A DNA stretch of 64,000 nt from Mycobacterium deserti (GTDB lineage: Bacteria; Actinomycetota; Actinomycetes; Mycobacteriales; Mycobacteriaceae), in the NCBI RefSeq assembly GCF_025345615.1, contig NZ_JAODWD010000001.1:933304-997303 (forward strand). The letters run 5' to 3'. The translations under genes and the position numbers were made by a program. Position 1 is the first letter of the stretch. Every line of letters starts with the position of its first letter. This document shows, in pieces, positions 44,351 to 54,554 of the stretch. Below the pieces are notes generated by a model that saw only the letters and a list, made by a program, of their open reading frames with translations, searched no databases and was not told the DNA's origin.

Positions 44351-45513
44351 TACGGCCCCGTCCCATGTTGGGTGGCGGTCCCGGGCGGAATCGCGAACGG
44401 ATCGGCGGCCTGCCCCGACAGGTTTGCCATGGCGCCGGTGAGGAATTCCGGCGGGTTGATGATTTCGGGCATGCGCTTCATGTTCGGGTCAAGGCCCCAC
44501 GACGTTGTGAAGATCGACTCGCCGACTCGGCGCAGCGTCAGGTCGAACGTGACGTAGACGTTCAGGTAGTCGCCTCGCACGGCTTGCTTCAGATAGTCGT
44601 AGTGGAACGGGAACGTGGGCAACAGCTCTAGGTCTTTGATGAAGGTGTCCGCGTTGTCGTTGAGCGCCTTCACCACTGGGAACAGGTCCTTGAAGTCGGC
44701 GGTGAAGTCGTCCTTGGTCTGCTGCAGGATCCGCGAGGCGATCGTGGCGAAACTCCGCAGCGCACCGAAGGCGTCGACGATGTTGGTGCGGTTCTCGTTG
44801 AGCACCTCGAGCGCCGCGGGAAGGGTGTCCAGCGTGCGGCCGAGGCTGTCCTTGCTCTGCGCGAGGATGCTGGCGAACCGGTTCAGCCCCTCAGCCGCGG
44901 CGATGATGTCGCCTGTCTGCCGGTCCAGGGAACCGGTCAACTCGGCGAGGCGCGGTATCAGGTCGACGAAGGTGCCCTGCCGACCGGCGATGGCGTTGAA
45001 GGTCTCATCCGTGATGTCCTGCAGCGCACCGAGATTGCCCTTGTTCACCACAACACCGAGCGAGGACAGCACTTCCTCGGTGGTCGGGTAACGCCCGGTG
45101 CGCTCCAACGGAATGTTGGAGCCATCCTTCAGCTTGCCGTCGACAGGCCCCTCGGCCGGCTCGGTCAACTCGATGTGCTGCGACCCGAGCAGCGAGGTCT
45201 GCGCCACCTTGGCCGTCGCGTTGGCGGGCAGCTCGACGTTTCCGTCGAGCGACAGCTGCACCGCTGCGTAGAACGTCCCGTCGGAGCGCTGCACGGCCTC
45301 GATGCCCGAGACGCTGCCGACGGTCACGTCGTCGACCATCACCGGCGAATTCTGTGGCAGCGTGGCCACATCGGGCAGTTCGACCGTGATCTTGTACGAA
45401 CCGGAGCCATGCCCAGACGTCCCTGGCATGTTCAGCGAGTTCAGTCCGCCGAATTGACAGCCCGCCAGCAGCACGGAGCCCGCTGAGATTGCCAATACCT
45501 TGCGCAGCATCAT
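44350..45513 (-). CDS. mce4E: Mce4E lipoprotein (LprN-type)
   Basis: A 387-residue MCE protein with a lipobox signal peptide (GSVLLAGCQFGG), as expected for the E subunit. The MCE domain shows SPVMVDDVTVGSVSGIEAV and GSQHIELTEP. A long helical region follows, probably coiled. It heads its reading with two ATGs at 45513 and 45510 overlapping the mce4D stop. It is the lipid-anchored component of the importer. Confidence 0.94.
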   Translation of the reverse strand: MMLRKVLAISAGSVLLAGCQFGGLNSLNMPGTSGHGSGSYKITVELPDVATLPQNSPVMVDDVTVGSVSGIEAVQRSDGTFYAAVQLSLDGNVELPANATAKVAQTSLLGSQHIELTEPAEGPVDGKLKDGSNIPLERTGRYPTTEEVLSSLGVVVNKGNLGALQDITDETFNAIAGRQGTFVDLIPRLAELTGSLDRQTGDIIAAAEGLNRFASILAQSKDSLGRTLDTLPAALEVLNENRTNIVDAFGALRSFATIASRILQQTKDDFTADFKDLFPVVKALNDNADTFIKDLELLPTFPFHYDYLKQAVRGDYLNVYVTFDLTLRRVGESIFTTSWGLDPNMKRMPEIINPPEFLTGAMANLSGQAADPFAIPPGTATQHGTGP

Positions 45514-46949
45514 CCACCTGCCTCGGCGGGAAGTGGCGCGACGGGAGCGCCTTCGATCGGCGCGGGCGAACCACCCTCGGCGGGAACAGGTCCTGCCGCG
45601 GGTGCGGCCTCCGGTCCCCCGGAGTGCGACGACGAGGGCGGTGCGCCCGGTGCGGCACCCGGCGTCGGCGGCAACATGAACGAGCTGAGATCCGTGTCCG
45701 CCGATATCACCGGCGGCGTGACCCCGGGCGCAGGCTGCCACTGCAGGTACGGCACCGGCGTCTCGGCCTTCGCCTCCGTCGCGGGGGTGTCGTACTGAAT
45801 CTGTCCCTTGTACGCCGTGATGCTGTTGATCGGATGGAACAGCAGGGGCGGGAAGTTCATCGTGATGCGCTTGAGCACGGGACCCATTCGCTGGCGGCAG
45901 ATTTCAGCACGCTTGTAGTTGTCCGTGGTAGCGGCGGCCTCAAAAGTGCCCCCGCAGATGAACTGTATCGGGTTGGCCAAGTTGGGCAGGGTCAACAGAC
46001 CGCCGACCGTGCCCTGTGCGGGGTTGTAGATGTTGTAGAAGTTCGACAGGCCGTTGGGTGTGATGTGCAGGATCTGCTCGATATCCTCGCTGCGCTCGGT
46101 GAGCAGGCTGGTGAAGTCGGTCAGCCTGTTGACCTGACCGATCAACGCCTCGTTGCTCTCGCCCAGGAATCCCTTCACGTCGGTGAGCGCCTGGTTGAGC
46201 GTGCCCAGCGTGTTGTCGAGATCCGCCGAGCTGTCGGCCAGTACCTGCGACACCGAGGCGACGTGGTTGGAGAACTGCACAATCTGTTCGTTGCTGTTCG
46301 ACAGCGCGTTGACGAGCACCTGCAGGTTGCGAATGGTGCCGAACAGGTCGCCACTCGAGTCGCCCAGCCGCCCCGCGGTCTGCGACAGCTCACGCAGCGC
46401 CTGCCGGAACGAATCGCCGTTGCCGTCGAAGGTGTCGGCCGCCTGGTTGACGAAGTTGCTCAACGGCCCCTGCATGGAGCCGGGCTGCGGACCTAGCTGC
46501 TCGCTCAGCTGGGTGAGTTGTTCTTTGACCTCGTCCCACTCGACGGGCACCGCAGTGCGGTCGAGCCCGATCTCGGCGCCGTCGCTCATCGCGTCACCGC
46601 CGGTGTAGGCGGGTGTCAGCTGAATAAACCTGGCGGCCACCAGGTTCGGTGCAATGACGAGCGCTTGCGCATCGGCGGGCACCCGGACGCCGTCCTTGAC
46701 CGTCATCGTGATTTTCACGTCGCTGGCCCTGGGTTCGATCGAGTCGATCTCACCCACCGGAACACCGACGACGCGAACTTCGTCGCCGGGATAGAGCCCG
46801 ACTGCCGAGGTGAAGTATCCGACGATCTTGTGACCGCCGCGCGACGGCCAGATCAGGTACACGCCGACGGCCAGCGTGACCACCAGCAGGACGGCCAGCG
46901 CCACCCGCAGCCAGCGACTGCGGGTCGGGGACTGAGCTGCATTCGTCAT
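45510..46949 (-). CDS. mce4D: Mce4D
   Basis: A 479-residue MCE protein: a signal-anchor helix near residues 15-34, the MCE domain (GLYPGDEVRVVGVPVGEIDS, then AARFIQLTPAYTGG), a long helical stretch with heptad-like leucines and a C-terminal Pro/Ala/Ser/Gly-rich tail. Cysteines in FICGG and EICRQRM probably form a disulfide. Its start overlaps the mce4C stop by four bases (ATGA). Confidence 0.95.
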   Translation of the reverse strand: MTNAAQSPTRSRWLRVALAVLLVVTLAVGVYLIWPSRGGHKIVGYFTSAVGLYPGDEVRVVGVPVGEIDSIEPRASDVKITMTVKDGVRVPADAQALVIAPNLVAARFIQLTPAYTGGDAMSDGAEIGLDRTAVPVEWDEVKEQLTQLSEQLGPQPGSMQGPLSNFVNQAADTFDGNGDSFRQALRELSQTAGRLGDSSGDLFGTIRNLQVLVNALSNSNEQIVQFSNHVASVSQVLADSSADLDNTLGTLNQALTDVKGFLGESNEALIGQVNRLTDFTSLLTERSEDIEQILHITPNGLSNFYNIYNPAQGTVGGLLTLPNLANPIQFICGGTFEAAATTDNYKRAEICRQRMGPVLKRITMNFPPLLFHPINSITAYKGQIQYDTPATEAKAETPVPYLQWQPAPGVTPPVISADTDLSSFMLPPTPGAAPGAPPSSSHSGGPEAAPAAGPVPAEGGSPAPIEGAPVAPLPAEAGG

Positions 46950-48004
46950 GGCGACTTCGGCCTAATAATCATGCGCTCGGAGATGAACCCGCGCAGATAA
47001 TCGGCCAGGCTGTCGGGCAGCTTGCCGGGCTGGAAATACGTATCGAGCAGCACCTCGCCGAGCGGAGCAGGCGGGAGGCCGTACAGGTTGATCTGGAAGC
47101 CGGGACCGGAGCCGACCACCTCGCCAAGAGCTGTCGCATATGGCGGCAGCCGCTTCAGCGCCTCACTGATGTGCTCGCGGCGCTCCAGCAGGTTGTCCAT
47201 CACCAGGTTCAGCTTTTCCAACGCGGGCTTGAACTCGCGCCGGTTGTCGGCCACGAAGCCCGAAAGCTGCTCGGAGACATCGTCGATGCCCGCGATCAGG
47301 TTGCTGAGCGCCTGGCGCCGCTCGTCGAGCGCGCCGAACAGCAGGTTGCCGTCGACGATCAGCTGGTTCACCTGACCGGCACGCTGGGCGAGGGTGTCCG
47401 ACACCCGTTTGGCATGTGTGAGCAGTTGATCGAGCGCCGCGTCACGCTTGTTGAGGCTGCGCGACAAGTTGGCGACACCGTCGAGCGCTCCGCGCAACTG
47501 CGGGGTCGCGTCGCGCAGCGAGTCGGTGAGCGTTGTCAGCGCCTGCTCGAACCGCGGCTTGTCCAGCTCACTGGCGTTCTGCCCGAGATCCTGCAGCGCG
47601 GTGTTAAGGGTGTAGGGAGTCGTGGTGCGGCCCACAGGAATCACCGTGGACTCGCCACCGCCGCCGGGGGTGACCGCCAGCGACTTCTCTCCGAGCACGG
47701 TGTCGGTCTTGATCGCGACCAGCGTCTGGTCGCCCACGGCGATACCGCGGTCGACGGTGAACAGGACCTTGGCTTTGTCACCGGCCAGTTCGACGCCGGT
47801 CACCTCGCCGACGGTGATGCCGGATACGTTCACGTCGTTGCCGGGCGAAATGCCGCCGGCATCAGTGAAATACGCCTCGTACGGCTTGCCCTGTGGCCAG
47901 AACGGCAAGCTGGTGTAGCCGAAGGACACCAGGACCAGGCAGACCACCAGCGTGATGCCGAAGATTCCGGTGCGCAGCGGATTGGATTCGTCGGGTCTAC
48001 TCAT
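46946..48004 (-). CDS. mce4C: Mce4C
   Basis: A 352-residue MCE protein. ATG 48004 (SRPDESNPLRTGIFG) overlaps the mce4B stop; a longer frame lies upstream without homology. The helix FGITLVVCLVLVSFGY is followed by GGISPGNDVNVSGITVGEVT and GEKSLAVTPGG, the MCE domain, and then a helical needle region. It is shorter than its D and F partners, as is usual for C. Confidence 0.94.
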   Translation of the reverse strand: MSRPDESNPLRTGIFGITLVVCLVLVSFGYTSLPFWPQGKPYEAYFTDAGGISPGNDVNVSGITVGEVTGVELAGDKAKVLFTVDRGIAVGDQTLVAIKTDTVLGEKSLAVTPGGGGESTVIPVGRTTTPYTLNTALQDLGQNASELDKPRFEQALTTLTDSLRDATPQLRGALDGVANLSRSLNKRDAALDQLLTHAKRVSDTLAQRAGQVNQLIVDGNLLFGALDERRQALSNLIAGIDDVSEQLSGFVADNRREFKPALEKLNLVMDNLLERREHISEALKRLPPYATALGEVVGSGPGFQINLYGLPPAPLGEVLLDTYFQPGKLPDSLADYLRGFISERMIIRPKSP

Positions 48005-49034
48005 CGAGCGGTGCACACCTCCCCTTCGACGGATCGGGCGGTCCACCGAGCGGGATCAGAATGTCGCTGCCCGCAGGACCATTGATCTTCAACCGCGTCG
48101 AGCAGTAGAAGATGTTGAAGAACGAACCGTACGCGCCGAGCGCATTGAGACGCAGGTAGTTCTCGGCCAGTGGCTCGATGACCTTATTGACGTCGCCCTT
48201 GCGTTCGTCGAGGCGCTGGGCCAGCGGGCGGACATTCTCGATCACGCCCTGCACCGGTCGGCGCGACTCCCGCAGCATTTCGGTCAGGTCGTTCGACGCC
48301 GACGCCAGCGGGGGGATGGCGCCCGCGATCGGGTCGCGGCCCTGGGCCAGGCCGGTGATCAGCTTCTGCAGTTGATCGACGCTGGCGTTGAACTCCGCGC
48401 CCTTCTCGTCGACAGTGCCCAACACCGTGTTCAGGTTGTTGATGACGTCGCCGATGAGTTGATCTCTGGCAGCGAGGTTCTGGGTGAAGGCGCTGGTCGT
48501 GGACAGCAGATTCGACAAGGCGCCGCCCTGGCCCTGCAGCAGTTCGATGACTGCGTTGCTGACCTGGTTGACCTTCTCGCCGTCGAGACCCTTGAGCACC
48601 GGCTTCAACCCGCCAAGTAGCGCGTCCAAATCGAGGGCCGGCTGGGTGTTCTCCTTCGGAATCGTGCTGCCCTCAGGGAGTTTGCGTAGCTCGCCGGGCC
48701 CCGACGTGATCTCCAGATAGCGGTCACCGACCAGGTTCTCGTAGCGCACGACCATACGGGTCGAGGTGTACAGCTGGTAGCGCTTGTCGACGTCGAACGA
48801 GACGTCGACGGTGTTGTCGTCGTTCAGCTTGACCTCGTTGACCGCGCCGACGGGCACTCCCGAGATGCGCACATCTTGTCCGGCCTTCAGCCGGGACGCG
48901 TCGGTGAACGTGGCGTGGTACCCGCCCTCGGAGGCGAACCGGAATTCGCCGAACACGACGATCAGCAGCGCGGCGACCAACAACATCGCCACCGTGAAGA
49001 CGGACACGCTGAGAAGGGTGTGATCCCTTTTCAT
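47997..49034 (-). CDS. mce4B: Mce4B
   Basis: A 345-residue MCE protein starting KRDHTLLSVSVFTVAMLLVA. The MCE domain shows SRLKAGQDVRISGVPVGAVN and GDRYLEITSGPG, followed by a helical coil and a C-terminal pair of cysteines (YCSTRLK and RCAPLDE). It starts directly after the mce4A stop, one base apart, and its stop overlaps the mce4C start. Confidence 0.95.
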   Translation of the reverse strand: MKRDHTLLSVSVFTVAMLLVAALLIVVFGEFRFASEGGYHATFTDASRLKAGQDVRISGVPVGAVNEVKLNDDNTVDVSFDVDKRYQLYTSTRMVVRYENLVGDRYLEITSGPGELRKLPEGSTIPKENTQPALDLDALLGGLKPVLKGLDGEKVNQVSNAVIELLQGQGGALSNLLSTTSAFTQNLAARDQLIGDVINNLNTVLGTVDEKGAEFNASVDQLQKLITGLAQGRDPIAGAIPPLASASNDLTEMLRESRRPVQGVIENVRPLAQRLDERKGDVNKVIEPLAENYLRLNALGAYGSFFNIFYCSTRLKINGPAGSDILIPLGGPPDPSKGRCAPLDE

Positions 49035-50234
49035 CTAGAAATCGTCCCTTTCCGCGAAGGCCCCATTGAACAGCCACTGCAGCGTCGACGGTGCGTCGAA
49101 TTGCAGTTCGGTGTTCGGCTGGAACGGCACGTAGGCATTGTCGGTGACGAGGAACGGTGACCGATACCAGGATCCGCCGAACTGCTTGCTTGGCATGTGC
49201 GGCAGGCCGCGGCAGTTCGGGCCGCCCGACGCGTTGACGATCGGCAGACTCTCCGGATACGTGTACGCCGGCGAACCGGGAAGGAAGTTCGATGAGGTGA
49301 ACAGGCCGGGCCGGGTGCCGCCGATGACCGGGGCGAAGGTGTCGATGGCCTCCGCCACACCCTGCAGCGTGCAACCGATCATCGGTGAGTAATCGGCCGC
49401 GACCTTCAACGGCGCGCGCAACCGCTGAATGGCGGCGATGAAGTCGTCCTCGGCCGGCGCCAGGGTGGCCGTGCCGTTGTTGGCCAATCCCGTTGCGGCC
49501 AGCAAGGTCGCGTTCAGGTTGTCCTGTTCGTCGACGATGGTGTTGGCGATGGTCGGTGCGTTGTCGAGGATGCGGGCGATGTCGGGGCCCGCGTCGCCGT
49601 AGATGTTGGCCACCACGGCGGTCCGACGCAGGTCTTCCTGCAAGGTCGGCAGCTTCGGATTCAGTTGCTGCAGGTAGTAATTCAAACCCGACAGCATCGC
49701 GCCGAGGTCGTCACCGTTGCCTCGGAGGCCCTCGCCCAGTGCGCTCAGCGTCGCGTTCAGGTTGATCGGGTCGATTTTGTTCAGCACGTCGGTCAACGTC
49801 TGGAACAGCGTGTTGACTTCGAGCTGAACCGAATCCGCCTTCACCGCGGCGCCCGGCTCCAACTGTCCCATCGGCTGCTCCGGTGGAATGAACTCCACTG
49901 CCTTGGCGCCGAACACCGTCGTGCTGGCGATGCGTACCGGCGCATTCGCCGGGATGTAGCGCATCTCGTTGCTGTCGATCGCAAGAGTCAGCCTGGCCTC
50001 TTCGCCGGCGTACTCGATGGACCGGACTTCCCCGATCTGGATGCCGCGGTACTTGACCTTGGCGTCGCGTTCCATCACCAGGCCCGCCCGCTTCGACATC
50101 ACCGTCACCGTGTCAGTCGAGGTGAAGGCGGCGGTATAGAACAGGTAGGTGAGGACGGTCGCCGCCACGAGGAGCACCGCCAGGATCGCCGCGGCAATCC
50201 TGACGTGGCTGCGCTTCGCGTCCAGGTCTGACAT
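49035..50234 (-). CDS. mce4A: Mce4A
   Basis: A 399-residue MCE protein with an N-terminal helix (VRIAAAILAVLLVAATVLTY), the MCE domain (LVMERDAKVKYRGIQIGEVR, then GAKAVEFIPP) and a helical tube segment. Cysteines in MIGCTLQG and PNCRGLP are conserved in Mce A subunits. It is the first MCE-domain gene, six bases after yrbE4B. Loss of Mce4 in M. tuberculosis stops cholesterol uptake (established). Confidence 0.95.
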   Translation of the reverse strand: MSDLDAKRSHVRIAAAILAVLLVAATVLTYLFYTAAFTSTDTVTVMSKRAGLVMERDAKVKYRGIQIGEVRSIEYAGEEARLTLAIDSNEMRYIPANAPVRIASTTVFGAKAVEFIPPEQPMGQLEPGAAVKADSVQLEVNTLFQTLTDVLNKIDPINLNATLSALGEGLRGNGDDLGAMLSGLNYYLQQLNPKLPTLQEDLRRTAVVANIYGDAGPDIARILDNAPTIANTIVDEQDNLNATLLAATGLANNGTATLAPAEDDFIAAIQRLRAPLKVAADYSPMIGCTLQGVAEAIDTFAPVIGGTRPGLFTSSNFLPGSPAYTYPESLPIVNASGGPNCRGLPHMPSKQFGGSWYRSPFLVTDNAYVPFQPNTELQFDAPSTLQWLFNGAFAERDDF

Positions 50235-50240
50235 CGCCGC

Positions 50241-51083
50241 CTACCCGGAGAGGTTGAAGTTGCCGGACGCGCCGTAAACGGCGAGTGAGATGAACAGGGT
50301 GATGGTCACGACGACGATCAGCGATGTGCGCACTGCCTGACCGACCGCGATGCCGACGCCCACGGGACCGCCGGATGCGTTGTAGCCGTAGTAGGTGTGC
50401 ACCAGCATCACAGCGACCGCCATCACGATGGCCTGCAGGAACGACCACAGCAGGTCCGTCGGCACCAAGAACGTGTTGAAGTAGTGGTCGTAGAGGCCCG
50501 CGGACTGTTTATTGATGTACACGGTCGTGAACCGGGCGGCGAAGAATGCGGCGAGCACCGACAGCGAGTACAGGGGAATGATCGCGATCAGTCCGGCGAT
50601 GAGGCGGGTGGACACCAGATACGAGACCGAGTGCACTGCCATCGCTTCGACGGCGTCGATCTCCTCGGCCACCCGCATGGCGCCCAGCTGTGCGGTGGTG
50701 CCCGCGCCGATGGTGGCCGCCAAGGCGATACCGGCAATCACGGGTGCGACGATGCGGACGTTGAGGAACGCGGACAAGAAGCCGGTCAGCGCCTCGATGC
50801 CGATGTTGCCCAGCGAAGAGTAGCCCTGCACGGCGATGACGCCGCCGGAAGCCAGCGTCAGGAACGCCGCGACGCCGACGGTGCCGCCGATCATCACCAG
50901 CGCCCCGGTGCCCATCGTCATCTCGGCGATGTTGCGGATCGTCTCTTTGCGGTAACGCATGAAGGCGTTGGGGACGTAGCGGATCGACTCGCCGTAGAAG
51001 AGCGCCTGCTCCCCTACGGTGTCGACGGCTCGCGGCACGCCGCGGAAGAAGCGGCGGAAGCGGACGGTGAGGTCGTAACTCAT
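50241..51083 (-). CDS. yrbE4B: YrbE4B, permease subunit of the Mce4 importer
   Basis: A 280-residue MlaE-type permease. ATG 51083 overlaps the yrbE4A stop (ATGA). The cytoplasmic coupling motif is in ATIGAGTTAQLGAMRVAEEI and a further EE-loop-like DAVEAMAVHSVSYLV; five to six hydrophobic helices are visible. It pairs with YrbE4A and an ATPase (MceG) encoded elsewhere. Confidence 0.95.
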   Translation of the reverse strand: MSYDLTVRFRRFFRGVPRAVDTVGEQALFYGESIRYVPNAFMRYRKETIRNIAEMTMGTGALVMIGGTVGVAAFLTLASGGVIAVQGYSSLGNIGIEALTGFLSAFLNVRIVAPVIAGIALAATIGAGTTAQLGAMRVAEEIDAVEAMAVHSVSYLVSTRLIAGLIAIIPLYSLSVLAAFFAARFTTVYINKQSAGLYDHYFNTFLVPTDLLWSFLQAIVMAVAVMLVHTYYGYNASGGPVGVGIAVGQAVRTSLIVVVTITLFISLAVYGASGNFNLSG

Positions 51084-51841
51084 TCGAGCACCCGCACACC
51101 GACCGCGGTCATGATCACGTTGATCACGAACAGACAGATGAAGGCGTAGACCACGGTCTCGTTGACCGCTATGCCGACGCCTTTGGGGCCGCCCTGCACG
51201 GTCAGGCCGCGGTAGCAACCCACCAGGCCGGCGACGACGCCGAACAGCAAAGCCTTGATCTCCGCAAGCACGAGCTCACCGAGGCCGGTCAGCACCGTCA
51301 GTCCGTTGATGAACGCGCCGGGATTGACGCCCTGCAGGAACACGGAGAACACGTAGCCGCCCGCCAGGCCGATGAGGCACACCAGACCGTTGAGCAGAAG
51401 CGCGACGACGGTCGAGGCGAGCACGCGAGGCACCACCAGCCGCTGGATCGGGTCGATGCCCAGCACCCGCATCGCGTCGATCTCCTCGCGGATGGTGCGC
51501 GCCCCGAGGTCGGCGCAGATCGCAGTGGCACCGGCGCCTGCCACCACCAACACCGTCACCACCGGGCCCAGCTGGGTGATGGTGCCGAACGCGGTACCGG
51601 CACCTGATAGGTCGGCAGCGCCGATCTCGCGCAGCAGGATGTTGAGCGTGAACGCGACGAGCACCGTGAACGGAATGGCGACCAGCAGCGTCGGGATGAG
51701 CGAGACCTTCGCGATCATCCATGTCTGCTCGAGGAACTCTCGGAATTGGAACGGACGACGAGGCAGCTTCGCGAAGGTGTCCAAGGACATCTCGAAGAAC
51801 CCGCCTACGGCCCTAGCCGGCGCCGCAAGCTGTTCCTTCAA
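51080..51841 (-). CDS. yrbE4A: YrbE4A, permease subunit of the Mce4 importer
   Basis: A 253-residue MlaE-type permease beginning KEQLAAPARAVGGFFEMSLD, close to M. tuberculosis Rv3501c from memory. The coupling motif is GAGATAICADLGARTIREEI followed by DAMRVLGIDP. TTG 51841 is the start, with GGAG upstream. It is the first gene of the mce4 operon; two KstR sites lie 130-233 bases upstream. Confidence 0.95.
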   Translation of the reverse strand: MKEQLAAPARAVGGFFEMSLDTFAKLPRRPFQFREFLEQTWMIAKVSLIPTLLVAIPFTVLVAFTLNILLREIGAADLSGAGTAFGTITQLGPVVTVLVVAGAGATAICADLGARTIREEIDAMRVLGIDPIQRLVVPRVLASTVVALLLNGLVCLIGLAGGYVFSVFLQGVNPGAFINGLTVLTGLGELVLAEIKALLFGVVAGLVGCYRGLTVQGGPKGVGIAVNETVVYAFICLFVINVIMTAVGVRVLE

Positions 51842-51970
51842 CCTCGACTCCGTTCTCGGGCGTCGGAGCGTTCGGCGCGTGCACCGTGGCGAAGAGATGA
51901 AACTCGTTGCCGCGGCAGGCTTCCCACCCCTTGTCTAAGCGTTGCTCTTAGTGAGCCGGATCATACTAAC

Positions 51971-51984
51971 TAGAACACGTTCGC
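51971..51984. promoter_or_regulatory. KstR-type operator, mce4 promoter, proximal copy
   Basis: TAGAACACGTTCGC matches TNNAACNNGTTNNA except the last base. It lies 130 bases upstream of yrbE4A. The better copy is at 52060-52073. Confidence 0.6.
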
Positions 51985-52059
51985 AGTGTCAAAGAACAAC
52001 AAAACTGGTCGAAATTGTAACTTTTGTGCTGGTCAACGCAGGTGTGACGCAAGTCATTC

Positions 52060-52073
52060 TAGAACATGTTCTA
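52060..52073. promoter_or_regulatory. KstR-type operator, mce4 promoter, distal copy
   Basis: TAGAACATGTTCTA matches TNNAACNNGTTNNA exactly and extends to a perfect 16-base palindrome (52059-52074). It lies in the 270-base gap between hsd4A and yrbE4A, which otherwise holds no gene. Confidence 0.82.
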
Positions 52074-52111
52074 GTCGATTGCAGGCGTTCCCACCGAGAC
52101 TGTCAGTCTTG

Positions 52112-53023
52112 CTACGCCATGAGTCCAGTCGCTGAGAAACACTTCTCGAATTCCCGTCCAGCAAAGTACTGGCGAAGCGTTTCGGACAACTCTGATGGGT
52201 CCCAGGCTTCGGATTCCGCACTGAATTGCGCCTCCGCCGTCGGCGCCGCAACCAAGGTCACCGTTGGACCGTAGACGATGAACAGCTGTCCGTTGACCCC
52301 TTCCGAGGCCGGCGAGGCAAGAAAGCGCACCAGGTTCACGACATGCTCGGGCGACAGCGGGTCGATCTGCCCGTCCGTCAGCTCCGGGGCATCGCCGAAC
52401 ACGTCGGCCGTCATCGCGGTGCGGGCGCGGGGAGCGATCGCATTGGCCCGCACACCGTACTTCTCCAGCGCACGCGCCATTGATAGCGTCAACGCGGTGA
52501 TGCCGGCTTTGGCCGCGCCGTAGTTCGCCTGGCCGACCGGCCCGACGAGGCCTGCCTCCGACGAGGTGTTGATGACGCGACCGTAGACCTTGCCGTCGTT
52601 CTCCTTGGCTTTCGCACGCCAGTACGTCGCGGCATTGCGGGTGAGCAGAAAGTGCCCACGCAGGTGAACGGCGATGACCGCATCCCAGTCCTCGTCGGCC
52701 ATGTTGAAGAGCATGCGGTCGCGGGTGATGCCCGCATTGTTGACGACGATGCTCAGACCGCCGAGGCCGTCGGCCGTCTCGACCATCTCGTCGGCCGTCG
52801 CCCGCTCGCTGACGTCGCCGGCGACCGCCACACCTTTGGCACCGGCGGCCGCGATCTCATCGAGCACATCGGACTTGTCGAGCGCGGTCGCGATGTCGTT
52901 CACAACGACTGTCGCGCCCGATCGGGCGAGTCCGATGGCCTCTGCACGGCCCAGTCCCGCGGCCGCGCCGGTCACCACGGCGACCCGTCCGGACAGATCG
53001 TTCGCTTCTGCTGTCGAGCTCAA
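52112..53023 (-). CDS. hsd4A: 17-beta-hydroxysteroid / beta-hydroxyacyl-CoA dehydrogenase Hsd4A (SDR)
   Basis: A 303-residue SDR: TGAAAGLGRAEA cofactor motif, NNAGITRDRMLFNM (typical of MFE-2 type dehydrogenases), an active-site serine in NTSSEAG and YGAAK. A C-terminal 60-residue tail extends past the SDR core. The homologous Rv3502c/Hsd4A acts in sterol side-chain beta-oxidation and as a 17-beta-HSD in Mycobacterium. TTG 53023 is the start. It is co-directional with fdxD 13 bases upstream. Confidence 0.88.
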   Translation of the reverse strand: MSSTAEANDLSGRVAVVTGAAAGLGRAEAIGLARSGATVVVNDIATALDKSDVLDEIAAAGAKGVAVAGDVSERATADEMVETADGLGGLSIVVNNAGITRDRMLFNMADEDWDAVIAVHLRGHFLLTRNAATYWRAKAKENDGKVYGRVINTSSEAGLVGPVGQANYGAAKAGITALTLSMARALEKYGVRANAIAPRARTAMTADVFGDAPELTDGQIDPLSPEHVVNLVRFLASPASEGVNGQLFIVYGPTVTLVAAPTAEAQFSAESEAWDPSELSETLRQYFAGREFEKCFSATGLMA

Positions 53024-53036
53024 TTTATGAATACCT

Positions 53037-53228
53037 CTAGTCTTTGCGGATCAGGGCGGCCCGGGGGCACTCGGCGATCGATTGCTCCGCCACGTCCTCC
53101 TGGTCGTCGGGCACCGGGTCGGCCTTGACGACGGCGTAATCCTCGTCATCGAGATCGAACAGGTCCGGGGCTATTCCCACGCACACCGCGTTACCTTCGC
53201 AGCGGTCGCGGTCCACTTCCACTCGCAT
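53037..53228 (-). CDS. fdxD: 3Fe-4S ferredoxin FdxD
   Basis: A 63-residue ferredoxin: C-x5-C in CEGNAVC and the distal CP in ECPRAAL, a 3Fe-4S type with Asn in place of a fourth cysteine. ATG 53228 with GGAGG upstream; a GTG one codon before is possible. It probably feeds electrons to a steroid-oxidising P450 or other enzyme of the KstR regulon. Divergent from chsE4 with a KstR site between. Confidence 0.9.
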   Translation of the reverse strand: MRVEVDRDRCEGNAVCVGIAPDLFDLDDEDYAVVKADPVPDDQEDVAEQSIAECPRAALIRKD

Positions 53229-53293
53229 CACAACCTCCTCGTGGTTCGGCCCCTGAGGACCACTGCGTCAGGCACCGGCCTGGACCCTAAGAC

Positions 53294-53307
53294 TAGAACG
53301 TGTTACA
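53294..53307. promoter_or_regulatory. KstR-type operator between fdxD and chsE4
   Basis: TAGAACGTGTTACA matches TNNAACNNGTTNNA exactly. It lies in the divergent promoter, 66 bases from fdxD and 62 from chsE4, so one KstR dimer pair could control both. Confidence 0.8.
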
Positions 53308-53368
53308 ACCGGGGGTGAATCAGGGTCTGCGGACGGATTCCTCCATACGAGCAAGTTAGGACACAGCC

Positions 53369-54547
<1,179 letters not shown>

Positions 54548-54554
54548 GACGGAC

